Assembly (NCBI RefSeq): GCF_004114425.1 | Contig: NZ_RDQF01000033.1 | Coordinates: 1-64,000, forward strand | Length of the DNA: 64,000 nt | From: Bradyrhizobium vignae | GTDB taxonomy: Bacteria > Pseudomonadota > Alphaproteobacteria > Rhizobiales > Xanthobacteraceae | Direction: 5' to 3' | Shown here: piece after piece, positions 26,997-35,899 of the stretch | How the letters are laid out: the number at the start of each line of letters is the position of its first letter | Position numbering within the stretch: the stretch's first letter is position 1 | Notes under the pieces: generated by a model | What the model saw: only the letters and a program-made list of their open reading frames with translations | What the model was told of the DNA's origin: nothing | Database searches by the model: none | Translations under genes and position numbers: made by a program

Positions 26997-28208
26997 GTGA
27001 CGGAGTTGGTTCATCGTGAGAAGGCGCATGTCCTGCCCCTCGACAGCATTCGGGGGATCGCCGCGACTTCGGTGGTGATTCACCACCTTCTGCTGATGCC
27101 GACTTTCCTCGCGGCGTTCCCGCACAATGCGTGGATCAACTGCTCGTTCTTCAGAAGCGCCTGGCTGCTGGTCGATTTGTTCTTCGTTCTCAGCGGGATC
27201 GTCATGTCGCTCAGCTACGTCGAGAGCGACTTCGGGCGCTTCTCGCTGCGCGAGTTCATGGTGCGGCGCCTGGCAAGGGTCTATCCGCTGCACATCGTCA
27301 TGCTGATGGCCAATCTGTTGTTCCGCCTCCTGCGCATCAGCCTGGTCATGGCGGGTGTCGTGGTGGCTGCGCCGGCGGCCTTCGAGGTGAACAACGCCTA
27401 TTCCTTCGTGCTCAATGTCCTGCTGCTGCACTCCATGGGGTTCATCGATTATCTCAGCTGGAATGCGCCGAGTTGGAGCATCAGCGTCGAGTTCTACACC
27501 TATCTGGTGTTCGGCCTGGTCGTCCTGTTTGCCCAGCGCATGCGTTCGCTGTTGTGGTTCTACGGTCTCTGCGGGCTGCTTGCGGTCGGGAGCCTCGTCT
27601 TCATCATTTTCGGGCTCGACAAGAGCAGCCTCGGGCTTCAGACCGACTTCGGCATCCTGCGCTGCTTCGTGAGCTTCTTTCTGGGCGTGCTGACGGTGCG
27701 GATCGTCGATCGGCTGCCGGCCATGCCGGGCCCTGCGGTCCAGGGCATGGTGCAGTTCGTCGCCATGATCGCCAGCATCGTCCTTGTGTCGGTGGCGGAG
27801 ACCAATCCCGCGGCGACCTTCCTCGCGCCGGTGACGTTCGCGATCTTCCTCGGCAGCTTACTCGCGTTTCCGGATGCGATGCTGGTGCCGCGGTTGCTGG
27901 TGGCAGGACCACTGGTCTGGCTCGGGCGCCGCTCCTACTCGATCTACATGGTGCACGCGGTCGTGGTGCTGCTGGCCGAGTATTTCGTGCGCGCGCTCGG
28001 GGCCGGGCGGATCGCCGCGCTCGATTCGGTCTGGGCCGGTCTGCCCGCAACGCTGAATCTCGTCGTCTCACTTGCCGCCGTGCTGGCGGTGTCGCACTTC
28101 ACCTATCTCTACGTCGAAATCCCTGGCGGCAGGCTGATGCGGAACGCTCTTGGCAGCCGGTCCGATTTCTCGGCTTCCCCGGCGCCATCGGCGCGGCCGA
28201 CGAACTGA
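26997..28208 (+). CDS. Acyltransferase-3 (OafA/NodX type) membrane protein
   Basis: 403 residues from GTG 26997. The opening LDSIRGIAATSVVIHHLLLM and VDLFFVLSGIVMSLS contain the family's R-G-x-A and paired His motif, followed by about ten membrane helices and RRSYSIYMVHAVVVLL near the end. Such proteins transfer acetyl or succinyl-type groups onto sugars at the inner membrane. It is first in a four-gene rightward operon. No clear ribosome site precedes the GTG. Confidence 0.87.
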   Translation: MTELVHREKAHVLPLDSIRGIAATSVVIHHLLLMPTFLAAFPHNAWINCSFFRSAWLLVDLFFVLSGIVMSLSYVESDFGRFSLREFMVRRLARVYPLHIVMLMANLLFRLLRISLVMAGVVVAAPAAFEVNNAYSFVLNVLLLHSMGFIDYLSWNAPSWSISVEFYTYLVFGLVVLFAQRMRSLLWFYGLCGLLAVGSLVFIIFGLDKSSLGLQTDFGILRCFVSFFLGVLTVRIVDRLPAMPGPAVQGMVQFVAMIASIVLVSVAETNPAATFLAPVTFAIFLGSLLAFPDAMLVPRLLVAGPLVWLGRRSYSIYMVHAVVVLLAEYFVRALGAGRIAALDSVWAGLPATLNLVVSLAAVLAVSHFTYLYVEIPGGRLMRNALGSRSDFSASPAPSARPTN

Positions 28209-28215
28209 GCGGGAC

Positions 28216-29553
28216 ATGACCATCCTCGCGCTGAACCGTCCCCGAATCACGCTGATCAGCCTCAACATCGAGGCGATCGCGCTCGGCGTCTATCTGGTCC
28301 GCGACGCCTTCGGCGGCGTGATCCGCTACTACACCAGCATCTATCACATGGATCCGCTGTGGTATCTGCCGGACGCCGTTGCGCTTCTGTGCCTCGTCCA
28401 GTTCTTCGTCCATTGCATCCTGCGCAATCGCAGCACCCTGGCCCTGCTGGTCTTCGTGCAGATCATGCTGTCGCTCGTGCTCGGCTATTTCATGCTGGGG
28501 ACGATGAACGCAGCGATCTCGTCCTTCAAGATGATGCTGCCGGTGTTCGTCGGATTCTGCTTCTGCGATTCGAGTCTGGGCTCATACCGAAAGCTTCTGT
28601 CGGTCATCGCCGTGACCTTCTATCTGTCCGTGATCGGCGTTTTCCTGACGAAATTCTACGCGATGCCTTGGGTGGGCTACAAATACGAATCCTTCGGCGC
28701 GGTACGGGAGGCCGGCCGGTTGTGGTGGGCCTACGGCGGCGACGACCAGCGCCTGATGGGCTTTGCGGCCGACAACACCATGGCCGCCTTCTTCATCCTG
28801 GTATCGTTCGCAATCACGTCAATCCGCAAGAGCACGTCCTGGTGTATTGGGGCCGGATCGATCGCTATTTATGTGGTTTGGCTGACCACCAGCAAGACGA
28901 CATTCATTGTCCTGTCGTTCTATTTGTTGCTCCTGCTTCTTGTACGAATGTTGCCGGAGCGGTCTCGCTTTTTGGCTGTTCGGGGCATCGCGTTGTGGTC
29001 GTTTGCTGCGATCCTGATTCCGCTCTTCATGATCCTGCTCGCGTCAGGCACGCCGGCGGTCCCGCACTCGACGCTGTACAGCATTCTTGATCGCATCAAC
29101 AACAGCTGGCAATTGCCCTTCGTCTACATGACTCAGCTGATGCCGATCGGGTTGGTGACGGGTTGCGGTGCGGGCTGCTTCAACTATCCGCAGCAGCTGT
29201 TCTCGCCGCTCGCGTCGTTTTGGGTGCCCGTCGACAATTTCTACATCGGGACGTACCTGATGTTCGGTCTCCCCTTCGTCGCGTTCATGGTGATGGTGTT
29301 CCGGGCGACGTTCGGTGCGACCGACGTGTACAAGCTGACGCTGCTCTTCGTCGTCAACCTGTTCACGATCACGGTCTTGAATTACGGCCCGGCCTCCGGC
29401 CTGCTGATCATCGCATTGAGTTTCAGCGAAGTGTTCTCGCGGCGCGCGACCTCTGCACGTGGGGCCGACGCCGTGCCAATCGTCATGCGGCCTCCGATGC
29501 GGCCACTGGATGGCTTCAGCCCGGATCTACCGGCGGCGAGCGGAAGCAGGTGA
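28216..29553 (+). CDS. Wzy/O-antigen polymerase-like membrane protein
   Basis: 445 residues from ATG 28216, seven bases after the acyltransferase stop. About ten to twelve membrane helices with a large loop (residues about 150-185, KYESFGAVREAGRLWWAYGG). The pattern fits polysaccharide polymerases, which vary greatly in sequence. The best reasons for this call are topology and position between acyltransferase genes in a cluster with a matching flippase and co-polymerase. Confidence 0.7.
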   Translation: MTILALNRPRITLISLNIEAIALGVYLVRDAFGGVIRYYTSIYHMDPLWYLPDAVALLCLVQFFVHCILRNRSTLALLVFVQIMLSLVLGYFMLGTMNAAISSFKMMLPVFVGFCFCDSSLGSYRKLLSVIAVTFYLSVIGVFLTKFYAMPWVGYKYESFGAVREAGRLWWAYGGDDQRLMGFAADNTMAAFFILVSFAITSIRKSTSWCIGAGSIAIYVVWLTTSKTTFIVLSFYLLLLLLVRMLPERSRFLAVRGIALWSFAAILIPLFMILLASGTPAVPHSTLYSILDRINNSWQLPFVYMTQLMPIGLVTGCGAGCFNYPQQLFSPLASFWVPVDNFYIGTYLMFGLPFVAFMVMVFRATFGATDVYKLTLLFVVNLFTITVLNYGPASGLLIIALSFSEVFSRRATSARGADAVPIVMRPPMRPLDGFSPDLPAASGSR

Positions 29554-29562
29554 GAACGAACG

Positions 29563-30669
29563 ATGCATAGACGGCTCGCATTCATCGACACGCTGCGCGG
29601 CATTGCCGTGCTGTCGGTCCTGGTCCAGCACGTGTTCGAGTTGATCGTCGAGAAGCACCCGACGGGCGCCTATTACTGGCCCATCCACGACGTGTTTGGC
29701 TACTACATGAACTTTGGCCGGTTCGGCGTCGTGTTGTTCTTCTTCGTCAGCGGCTTCGTCATTCCGTTCAGCTTTCCGGACAGCACCACGCCCGTGCGGG
29801 ATTTTACGATCAGCCGCTTCTTCCGTCTCTATCCGGCCTACTGGACGTCGCTCCTGGTCGGGCTCGTGACGATGCAGCTCTTGGAGTCGAAAGTCTATCC
29901 GCTGGGGCAGGTCGCCGCCAACGTGACGATGTTGCAGACCTTCGTGAACGTCCCGAACCTCTGGGTGTTCTACTGGACGCTGGCGATCGAGCTGCTGTTC
30001 TACGTCGGGTGCACGATTCTCTTTGCGATGGGGTTGCTGAACCAGCGCTTCACGGCGGTGACGATCGTCGTTGCGGCCGCGCTGGTCGGAACCACCGCCG
30101 CGCTCATGATCGAGAACAGGACCGTCTCCTCGGTGATGGAGGTCGGGTTGAACCTGTCGGCCATGTTCCTGGGCAAGATCATCCGCGACACCGTCGTCGG
30201 CGGCAAACTGCGCTGGACCCACGTGGCGGTCTGCACGCTTCTGTATGCGATCTTCGCCGCCACCCTGTCCGATCGGCGGTTCGGAGGCGTGTATCACGAG
30301 AATTTCTTCTACAGCTATTCGATCGGATCGGCCTATGTCTGCGCGGCGCTGGTCTTCATCGCCTTTGCCGTGTTCGGCGAGCGAATGGCGTGGCGCCCGA
30401 TGGCGTTCGTTGGCGTGATCAGCTATTCGGTCTACCTGATGTCGCCATTCGTGATCGTCGCCGTCCATCGCCTCGTTTGGTTCGGCAACGGGCCGCTGGG
30501 ATGGTCGCTCTTCCTGGCCGTGATCCTGGCGTTGTCGATCCTGGTCAGCTGGATGACTTACGCCTTCGTCGAGAAACCCTGCATTTCCTTCGGGCACAGG
30601 TTCCGCTCGGCGCGACGGAAGCCGGTCGTGCTCGAGCCCGCCCTCAGCACCCAGGGTGCCGCGGAGTGA
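29563..30669 (+). CDS. Acyltransferase-3 family membrane protein
   Basis: 368 residues. LAFIDTLRGIAVLSVLVQHV and RFGVVLFFFVSGFVIPFSFP are the N-terminal family motifs; RFFRLYPAYWTSLLVGLVT and ISYSVYLMSPFVIVAVHRLV follow. About ten helices. It is probably an O-acyl modifier of the secreted sugar. It starts 10 bases after the polymerase-like gene and overlaps the next gene at its stop. Confidence 0.87.
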   Translation: MHRRLAFIDTLRGIAVLSVLVQHVFELIVEKHPTGAYYWPIHDVFGYYMNFGRFGVVLFFFVSGFVIPFSFPDSTTPVRDFTISRFFRLYPAYWTSLLVGLVTMQLLESKVYPLGQVAANVTMLQTFVNVPNLWVFYWTLAIELLFYVGCTILFAMGLLNQRFTAVTIVVAAALVGTTAALMIENRTVSSVMEVGLNLSAMFLGKIIRDTVVGGKLRWTHVAVCTLLYAIFAATLSDRRFGGVYHENFFYSYSIGSAYVCAALVFIAFAVFGERMAWRPMAFVGVISYSVYLMSPFVIVAVHRLVWFGNGPLGWSLFLAVILALSILVSWMTYAFVEKPCISFGHRFRSARRKPVVLEPALSTQGAAE

Positions 30670-31754
30670 TCAAGACACCGCACCAGCCGGGCGCCGCCTA
30701 TGACGGATCGTTCGTTCCGTCGGTCCAGGGCCTGCGGGGCATCGCCGCGGTGAGCGTGCTGATGGATCATTTCTACGACATGCCGAAGGGCGGCATGTAC
30801 GACATCCCGGACCCCGGCTTCCTGCCACCGCTCTGGTCCTGGCTGCAATCGGCGATCAATGTCGGCGGGCACGGCGTCGAGCTGTTCTTCATGATCAGCG
30901 GATTCCTGATCCCGGCGAGCCTGGTGCGGCACGGGTCGCTGTCGCGGTTCTTCTTCGATCGCGTCCTGCGCATCATGCCGGTGTTCGTCGTGCTGCATCT
31001 TGCGTTGTTCGCGATCGGTCCGATCGTGGCCTACAAGTTCTTCCGCGGCATCGATCTGAGCAGCTATCTCGCAATCTTTGCGGCCAATCTGTTCTTCGTA
31101 CAGGACGCGCTCGGCCTGCCCATTGCCCAGCAGAATGCCTGGACGTTGACCTATGAGTGGGCGTTCTACATCTGGTTTGCGCTGACGTTCTCGACCTGGC
31201 GCACCGGGGGCAGATTGCTGGCGGCACCTTTGCTCTTGCTTGGCATCGCCTGCCTGATGCGCTGGCCGATCACCGCCTTCTTCTGCATCGGCATGCTGTT
31301 CAGCGCCACCGGATTCCGCATCTCGATTCCGGGGCGTGCCGGCTTGCTCGCCGGCCTTGCCTGCGGAGCGGCGCTGTATGCGAGCCTGGTGCTGTTTCAT
31401 CCCTTCGTCGGTCTAATTCCCGGATTTCTGCTGTTCGGCATGGTGCTTGCTCCGGACTCCGGCATCGGCAAAGCTCTGAGCACACCGGCCCTGCAGTATG
31501 TCGGCAAGATCAGCTACAGCCTCTATCTCGTGCACCCCTTCGTGCTCTTCCCCTTGCAGTTGATCGGCCTGAAGCTGGTCGCCGTCGGCGTGGATCGCTG
31601 GCTGCTGTGGGCCGCCTTCATCGGGCTCGGGCTCGTGATGTCACTCGTTGCGAGCGCGATCAGCTATGAATTGATCGAGGTCAGGCTGAGGCGATTGCTG
31701 GACGGTGCGATCCGCAGCATGTTCTTTCGACCGCAGGTCGAGCAATCGGTTTGA
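30666..31754 (+). CDS. Acyltransferase-3 family membrane protein
   Basis: 362 residues from GTG 30666, overlapping the preceding stop as GTGA. It has VQGLRGIAAVSVLMDHFYDM, GHGVELFFMISGFLIPASLV, RVLRIMPVFVVLHLALF and ISYSLYLVHPFVLFPLQLIG. It is the last gene of the rightward operon and a third sugar O-acyltransferase candidate, distinct in sequence from the previous two. Confidence 0.87.
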   Translation: MIKTPHQPGAAYDGSFVPSVQGLRGIAAVSVLMDHFYDMPKGGMYDIPDPGFLPPLWSWLQSAINVGGHGVELFFMISGFLIPASLVRHGSLSRFFFDRVLRIMPVFVVLHLALFAIGPIVAYKFFRGIDLSSYLAIFAANLFFVQDALGLPIAQQNAWTLTYEWAFYIWFALTFSTWRTGGRLLAAPLLLLGIACLMRWPITAFFCIGMLFSATGFRISIPGRAGLLAGLACGAALYASLVLFHPFVGLIPGFLLFGMVLAPDSGIGKALSTPALQYVGKISYSLYLVHPFVLFPLQLIGLKLVAVGVDRWLLWAAFIGLGLVMSLVASAISYELIEVRLRRLLDGAIRSMFFRPQVEQSV

Positions 31755-31771
31755 GAGGCCGCCTGTCGCGG

Positions 31772-32908
31772 TCAGCTCACGGTGCGGCCAGCGAGCCGGT
31801 GATAGGACCCGAGTAGCTGCTCGGCGATGCGATCCCAGTTCAAGAGTCCGGCTGCGGTCTGCCGCGCGCCTTCGGTCAATGTCGCGGTTAGAGGCTTGGA
31901 GGTCAGCACGCGTTCGAGGGCGTCGGCCAATGCCGTGGCGTCGCCGGGCGGAACCAGCAGTCCGTTGACGCCATCCGTCACGACGTCGGGAATGCCGCCG
32001 GTCGCACTGGCGACGACGGGCCGGGAATTGCCATAGGCGGAAGCAAGCACGCCGCTCTGCGTTGCGTCCTTATAGGGCAGGGCAACAACTGTGGCGGACC
32101 GAAACAGTCGTCCGGTATCTGCGGGCGAGATATAGGCGTTGATGGTCTTGACCGTCGGCATCGCCTCCATTCGCGCGCCGAGCCGTGTCATCTCGGGGCC
32201 GCGGCCGGCGACGATCGCTTCATGGGCGACACCGCGCTTGGCCAACATGTCGATCGCATCGATGAAGACGTCGAGGCCCTTGTAAGCCCACATCCGCCCA
32301 AAAAACAGGATGCGTGCAGCTTCAGGCGCAGTGACCGCACCTCCGGCCGGCGGCACCATGAGCACGCCGTGCATGCTGGAGACCGTTTCGCCTTTGAAGT
32401 CGGGCGAGGCGCGGCGAAAATCGGCAATACAGCTCTCGCCATGCGTGGTGACGACCGATGCGGCTGCGCGCATGCGCCCGCGCCAGGCATCTTCACGTGG
32501 CGAGGTGCCGGAGCCGCCTTCCGAATGCGGAATCGCATCGTGAACCGTCAGCACCAGCGGAATGCCAAGCGGACGGAGAAACTGGATCAGCTTGGACGTG
32601 TAGATCTCCGGAACTTCGTGACAATGAATCACGTCGGGACGAAACGAAATTATGTCCAGGAACGAGGCCGGGATGCCGATCGCGCCGCCGCGGCGCAGGC
32701 TCAAGTCACGAATTCTCGTCTCAAACGGAGCCGTCACGGCGATATCGGCCAGTTCCCATTGCTGATTGGCGTCTTTGCGATTGAGCACCAGCCGGACGTC
32801 GCAATGGCGGGCCAATCCCGACGCGAGACGGTAGGAATATTCCGCAAAATGTGGTGCGTAGATCGCCACACGCAAACGTGGACTCTGATGGGCAACTGTG
32901 CCGTGCAC
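31772..32908 (-). CDS. GT-B glycosyltransferase (GT4 family)
   Basis: 378 residues. The N-terminal nucleotide-fold starts LRVAIYAPHFAEYSYRLASG; the C-terminal half has RILFFGRMWAYKGLDVFIDA and the donor-binding stretch LPYKDATQSGVLASAYGNSR followed by ATGGIPDVVTDGVNGLLVPP. It adds one sugar to the lipid-linked repeat unit. The gene is convergent with the acyltransferase operon and downstream of a flippase gene in the same direction. Confidence 0.88.
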   Translation of the reverse strand: MHGTVAHQSPRLRVAIYAPHFAEYSYRLASGLARHCDVRLVLNRKDANQQWELADIAVTAPFETRIRDLSLRRGGAIGIPASFLDIISFRPDVIHCHEVPEIYTSKLIQFLRPLGIPLVLTVHDAIPHSEGGSGTSPREDAWRGRMRAAASVVTTHGESCIADFRRASPDFKGETVSSMHGVLMVPPAGGAVTAPEAARILFFGRMWAYKGLDVFIDAIDMLAKRGVAHEAIVAGRGPEMTRLGARMEAMPTVKTINAYISPADTGRLFRSATVVALPYKDATQSGVLASAYGNSRPVVASATGGIPDVVTDGVNGLLVPPGDATALADALERVLTSKPLTATLTEGARQTAAGLLNWDRIAEQLLGSYHRLAGRTVS

Positions 32909-32989
32909 GGTGATCTCCTGGTTCCCTGACCTTCCTAGATCAGATGATCCTCAACGCCTGATGATGCCGCAAGATTGGGAGGTCAGTGT

Positions 32990-34495
32990 TCAATTATCGG
33001 CAAAGCGCATGCTGACCCTCGTCTTGGTCCATCCGTGCGAGACGTACCGATACATCTCACGTCGCGCGGAGGGGAACATCGCGATGACAAGCAGCGATAC
33101 CGCGTAGGATAGGCCAAAGCAGGCCAGCAGAGTTGGCAGGTCGCCAGAGAGCCGAGCCATCATCGCGTCGCGCAGCAGGTGAACGCTGATGATCGATGCG
33201 ATCGCGCCCGCAAGGTGTGGCGCGATTGATTGCATGACGTCGCGATGGCCGACGGGACCTCTGCGTCCGACGAACCACCACAGAATGGGTGTTCGCAGGC
33301 ATTCGCTGACCGAATATGCCGCCGCCACGCCCGCCGGCCCGTAGTGCAAGCCGCAGACGAATGCGATCACGGAGGTGATTGCGACGAAGAGCCCCCACTT
33401 CATGTATTCACGCGATCGTCCCTGGCTGAGGAAGAGCCAGTTCGCCGGGCTATTGGTCGCTTGCAGGAGTGCGGCGACGCTCAACCCTACAAAGACCGGA
33501 GTCACTTCCTTCCAGCGATCTCCGAGCAAGGTCTCAACCAGAGGGCCGGCGGTCGCAATCATGAAGGCGACCCCCGGCAAGACCACCGTATAGGCTGGCA
33601 ACACGGCACGGCGATACGACTGACGGTAGCGCTCGGTTTCGTTGAGCAGGCTGGACAGGGTCGGAAGCATGATCCGGACCATCGGATTGGTGATTTGCTG
33701 AAGCGGAAAGAGCAGCAGCCTGTAGGCCCGATTATAGACACCAAGGGATGCCGCGCCCCACACCTGCCCGATCAGGACGCTGTCGATGTTGCGGGAGAAG
33801 AACTCAGCGAGGTTGTAGCCGGTTACGCCGAGGCCAAAGCTCAGCATCCCCCGCGATTGCCCGATGGACCCTGGCCGCGACGGCAACCATCCCGAGCTCA
33901 GCCAGGCGCCGCTTGCGAGTACCACCCCGGACGTCAGGCTGCCGGCGAGGATCGCCCAGTAGCTGTGGTAGATCAGGGCCATGGCGATCGATGCCGCAAG
34001 TCCGGACAAAGCCGCCATGGACTCGATCGCGGCGAGCGTCCAGAACCTCATTTGTCTGGTGAGGAGCGACAGGTGTTGAACGTCTGCACCGCTGAGCAGG
34101 AGGGTGAGACTCATGCTTGCAGTGAGCGCCGCCAGCTTGGGCTCGCCATAGAACTTTCCGACCAGGGGGGAGAGCACAACAAGCGTCAGCGCCAGTGCCG
34201 CTCCGATGGATAAATTGACCCAAAACAGCGAACTCAGGTCGCGTTGGCTGAGCGAGTCCTTCTGAACGGTGGCATGTCCAAGCCCGAGGTCCTGGAACAA
34301 GACTGCGAAAGCGAGCACCGGAGATGCCATGGCGAAAATGCCGAAATCAGCGGGAGTAAGCAGCCGCGAGAGGATGATCACCGAACCGGCCTGCGTTCCC
34401 ACGCGCACGATTTGGGTGGCAATGGCGGCCATCGCGCCCGCGCGAACTCGTCTCGCGTGGGTCTCCTCCGAGTAGCGTGGATTTAGCTCGATCAA
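32990..34495 (-). CDS. Wzx-like polysaccharide flippase
   Basis: 501 residues with about twelve to fourteen membrane helices. The N-terminus (AGAMAAIATQIVRVGTQAGS then VIILSRLLTPADFGIFAMAS) is the typical polysaccharide-transporter/MVF start. It would flip the undecaprenyl-linked unit across the inner membrane. It follows the acyltransferase at 34550-35665 in the same direction. Confidence 0.9.
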   Translation of the reverse strand: MIELNPRYSEETHARRVRAGAMAAIATQIVRVGTQAGSVIILSRLLTPADFGIFAMASPVLAFAVLFQDLGLGHATVQKDSLSQRDLSSLFWVNLSIGAALALTLVVLSPLVGKFYGEPKLAALTASMSLTLLLSGADVQHLSLLTRQMRFWTLAAIESMAALSGLAASIAMALIYHSYWAILAGSLTSGVVLASGAWLSSGWLPSRPGSIGQSRGMLSFGLGVTGYNLAEFFSRNIDSVLIGQVWGAASLGVYNRAYRLLLFPLQQITNPMVRIMLPTLSSLLNETERYRQSYRRAVLPAYTVVLPGVAFMIATAGPLVETLLGDRWKEVTPVFVGLSVAALLQATNSPANWLFLSQGRSREYMKWGLFVAITSVIAFVCGLHYGPAGVAAAYSVSECLRTPILWWFVGRRGPVGHRDVMQSIAPHLAGAIASIISVHLLRDAMMARLSGDLPTLLACFGLSYAVSLLVIAMFPSARREMYRYVSHGWTKTRVSMRFADN

Positions 34496-34549
34496 TTCGA
34501 TTGCCTCTGCAAATCGCTCGCGGCGAGTGAGGTCAAAGCATGAATGCCG

Positions 34550-35665
34550 TCAGCGGGCATTCGCGGACTCCACAACGGCGGTATCGAGCGAGGCTGTGGT
34601 CAAGACCTGCCGCGAACGCGGTCGACCATACCGATTGATCCAGTCGCGTGCCGGCCTTTCAACATAAGCATACGTGACATCGGCCGTGATCATGAGCAGG
34701 AGGCAGCATGCGAGCACGAACAGCGGAAAATCCTTTGGGCCCAATGAGAAGTGCCGCCAGATTGGAAGGAAAACGAGAATGATCAGAAGCTCATGCAGCA
34801 TGTAGACCGAGTAGGATGTGTTGCCGAGACGGCCCAACCATGCAGCACCGGGAACCCGATCAAGCGCGCTCTCACCGACCGCCGTCAGCAGGATCGCCAG
34901 CGAGAACAGGATGATCGCAAGATCGGGCTTGGCGAAGATGTTGAGGATCAGGACCGCCATCGCGAAAACTGCAACGCCGAGGAAAATGACGACTCTCTTG
35001 CGGTAGCTCCCTGATAGGCGGAAAAGAATGGCGAGAAGAATGCCGTTCAGGAAGCTAGGCAGCGCCCTCAGCATTCCATAGTCGAAGTTCGCGCCATACA
35101 TCTGCGATCGTTCATGCCAAATCGGTAAATGGCCATGGGCAAGGATGCCGTACGATGCGGCGACGATCAGCGCGAGAAGCACGGGCGATACGCTCCTTGC
35201 GAGATACATCAGGAGCGGGAACAAAAGATAGCAGAACAGTTCCGCGCTGATCGACCATGCGGGCGTGTTGAAGCTTAGGTGATCGGTGACGCCCCAGGCC
35301 TGAACCAGGAACAGGTTGTAGATGAAGTCCGATACGCTCGTATGTGAGGCGGAATCGTGAATGCCGATGAACGCGACGCCCCCGAAAGCCAGCAGTGTCA
35401 GAAGATGCAGCGGATAGATCCGGGCGATCCGGCGAAGCATGAAGCGGAGATAGGAATGGCCCTCGCCGGAGTTGGCCGGATAAGAGTACGAAATGACGAA
35501 GCCTGAGAGGATAAAGAACATGTCGACGAACAGGCCGAATGATCCATTCCAGGCCGGAGAAATGCCGGGGTCAATGTTTTTCAGGTGAAAGACAAAGACT
35601 CCAAGCGCGGCAACGAACCTGTAGAAGTCGAGGACGACAAAGCGTCGCGGTTCATTGCCATCCAT
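34550..35665 (-). CDS. Acyltransferase-3 family membrane protein
   Basis: 371 residues. FYRFVAALGVFVFHLKNIDP and FGLFVDMFFILSGFVISYSY carry the family motifs, with RRIARIYPLHLLTLLAF and NTSYSVYMLHELLIILVFLP. It is the fourth acyltransferase in the cluster. Some 50 bases separate it from the flippase gene downstream. Confidence 0.88.
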   Translation of the reverse strand: MDGNEPRRFVVLDFYRFVAALGVFVFHLKNIDPGISPAWNGSFGLFVDMFFILSGFVISYSYPANSGEGHSYLRFMLRRIARIYPLHLLTLLAFGGVAFIGIHDSASHTSVSDFIYNLFLVQAWGVTDHLSFNTPAWSISAELFCYLLFPLLMYLARSVSPVLLALIVAASYGILAHGHLPIWHERSQMYGANFDYGMLRALPSFLNGILLAILFRLSGSYRKRVVIFLGVAVFAMAVLILNIFAKPDLAIILFSLAILLTAVGESALDRVPGAAWLGRLGNTSYSVYMLHELLIILVFLPIWRHFSLGPKDFPLFVLACCLLLMITADVTYAYVERPARDWINRYGRPRSRQVLTTASLDTAVVESANAR

Positions 35666-35826
35666 GTCGCCACATCGCGCTGTTCAAGACCGAGCGCAAC
35701 GGTAAATGCAAATTGTGACGCAAGTTCGGACCATGCTGCATCGCGACGCAACGGAGCATTGCGCCGATCAGAGAGTCGAACAGGCTGTGCCTGCTCAAAC
35801 GCGAGGCAAGGGCCTAAAGCTTGATC

Positions 35827-35861
35827 GAAGGGTCGGATCGCAAGCGGCGATCCAACCCTTC
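35827..35861 (-). terminator. Strong hairpin after the repeat-glycosidase gene
   Basis: GAAGGGTCGGATCGC (35827-35841) pairs with GCGATCCAACCCTTC (35847-35861): 14 of 15 positions match around a five-base loop. It lies 40 bases past the stop of the leftward gene. The following T tract is short, so termination strength is uncertain. Confidence 0.65.
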
Positions 35862-35899
35862 TTCGTCAAAGAGAAGCCGAAGATTAGCCGTCCGCCAGT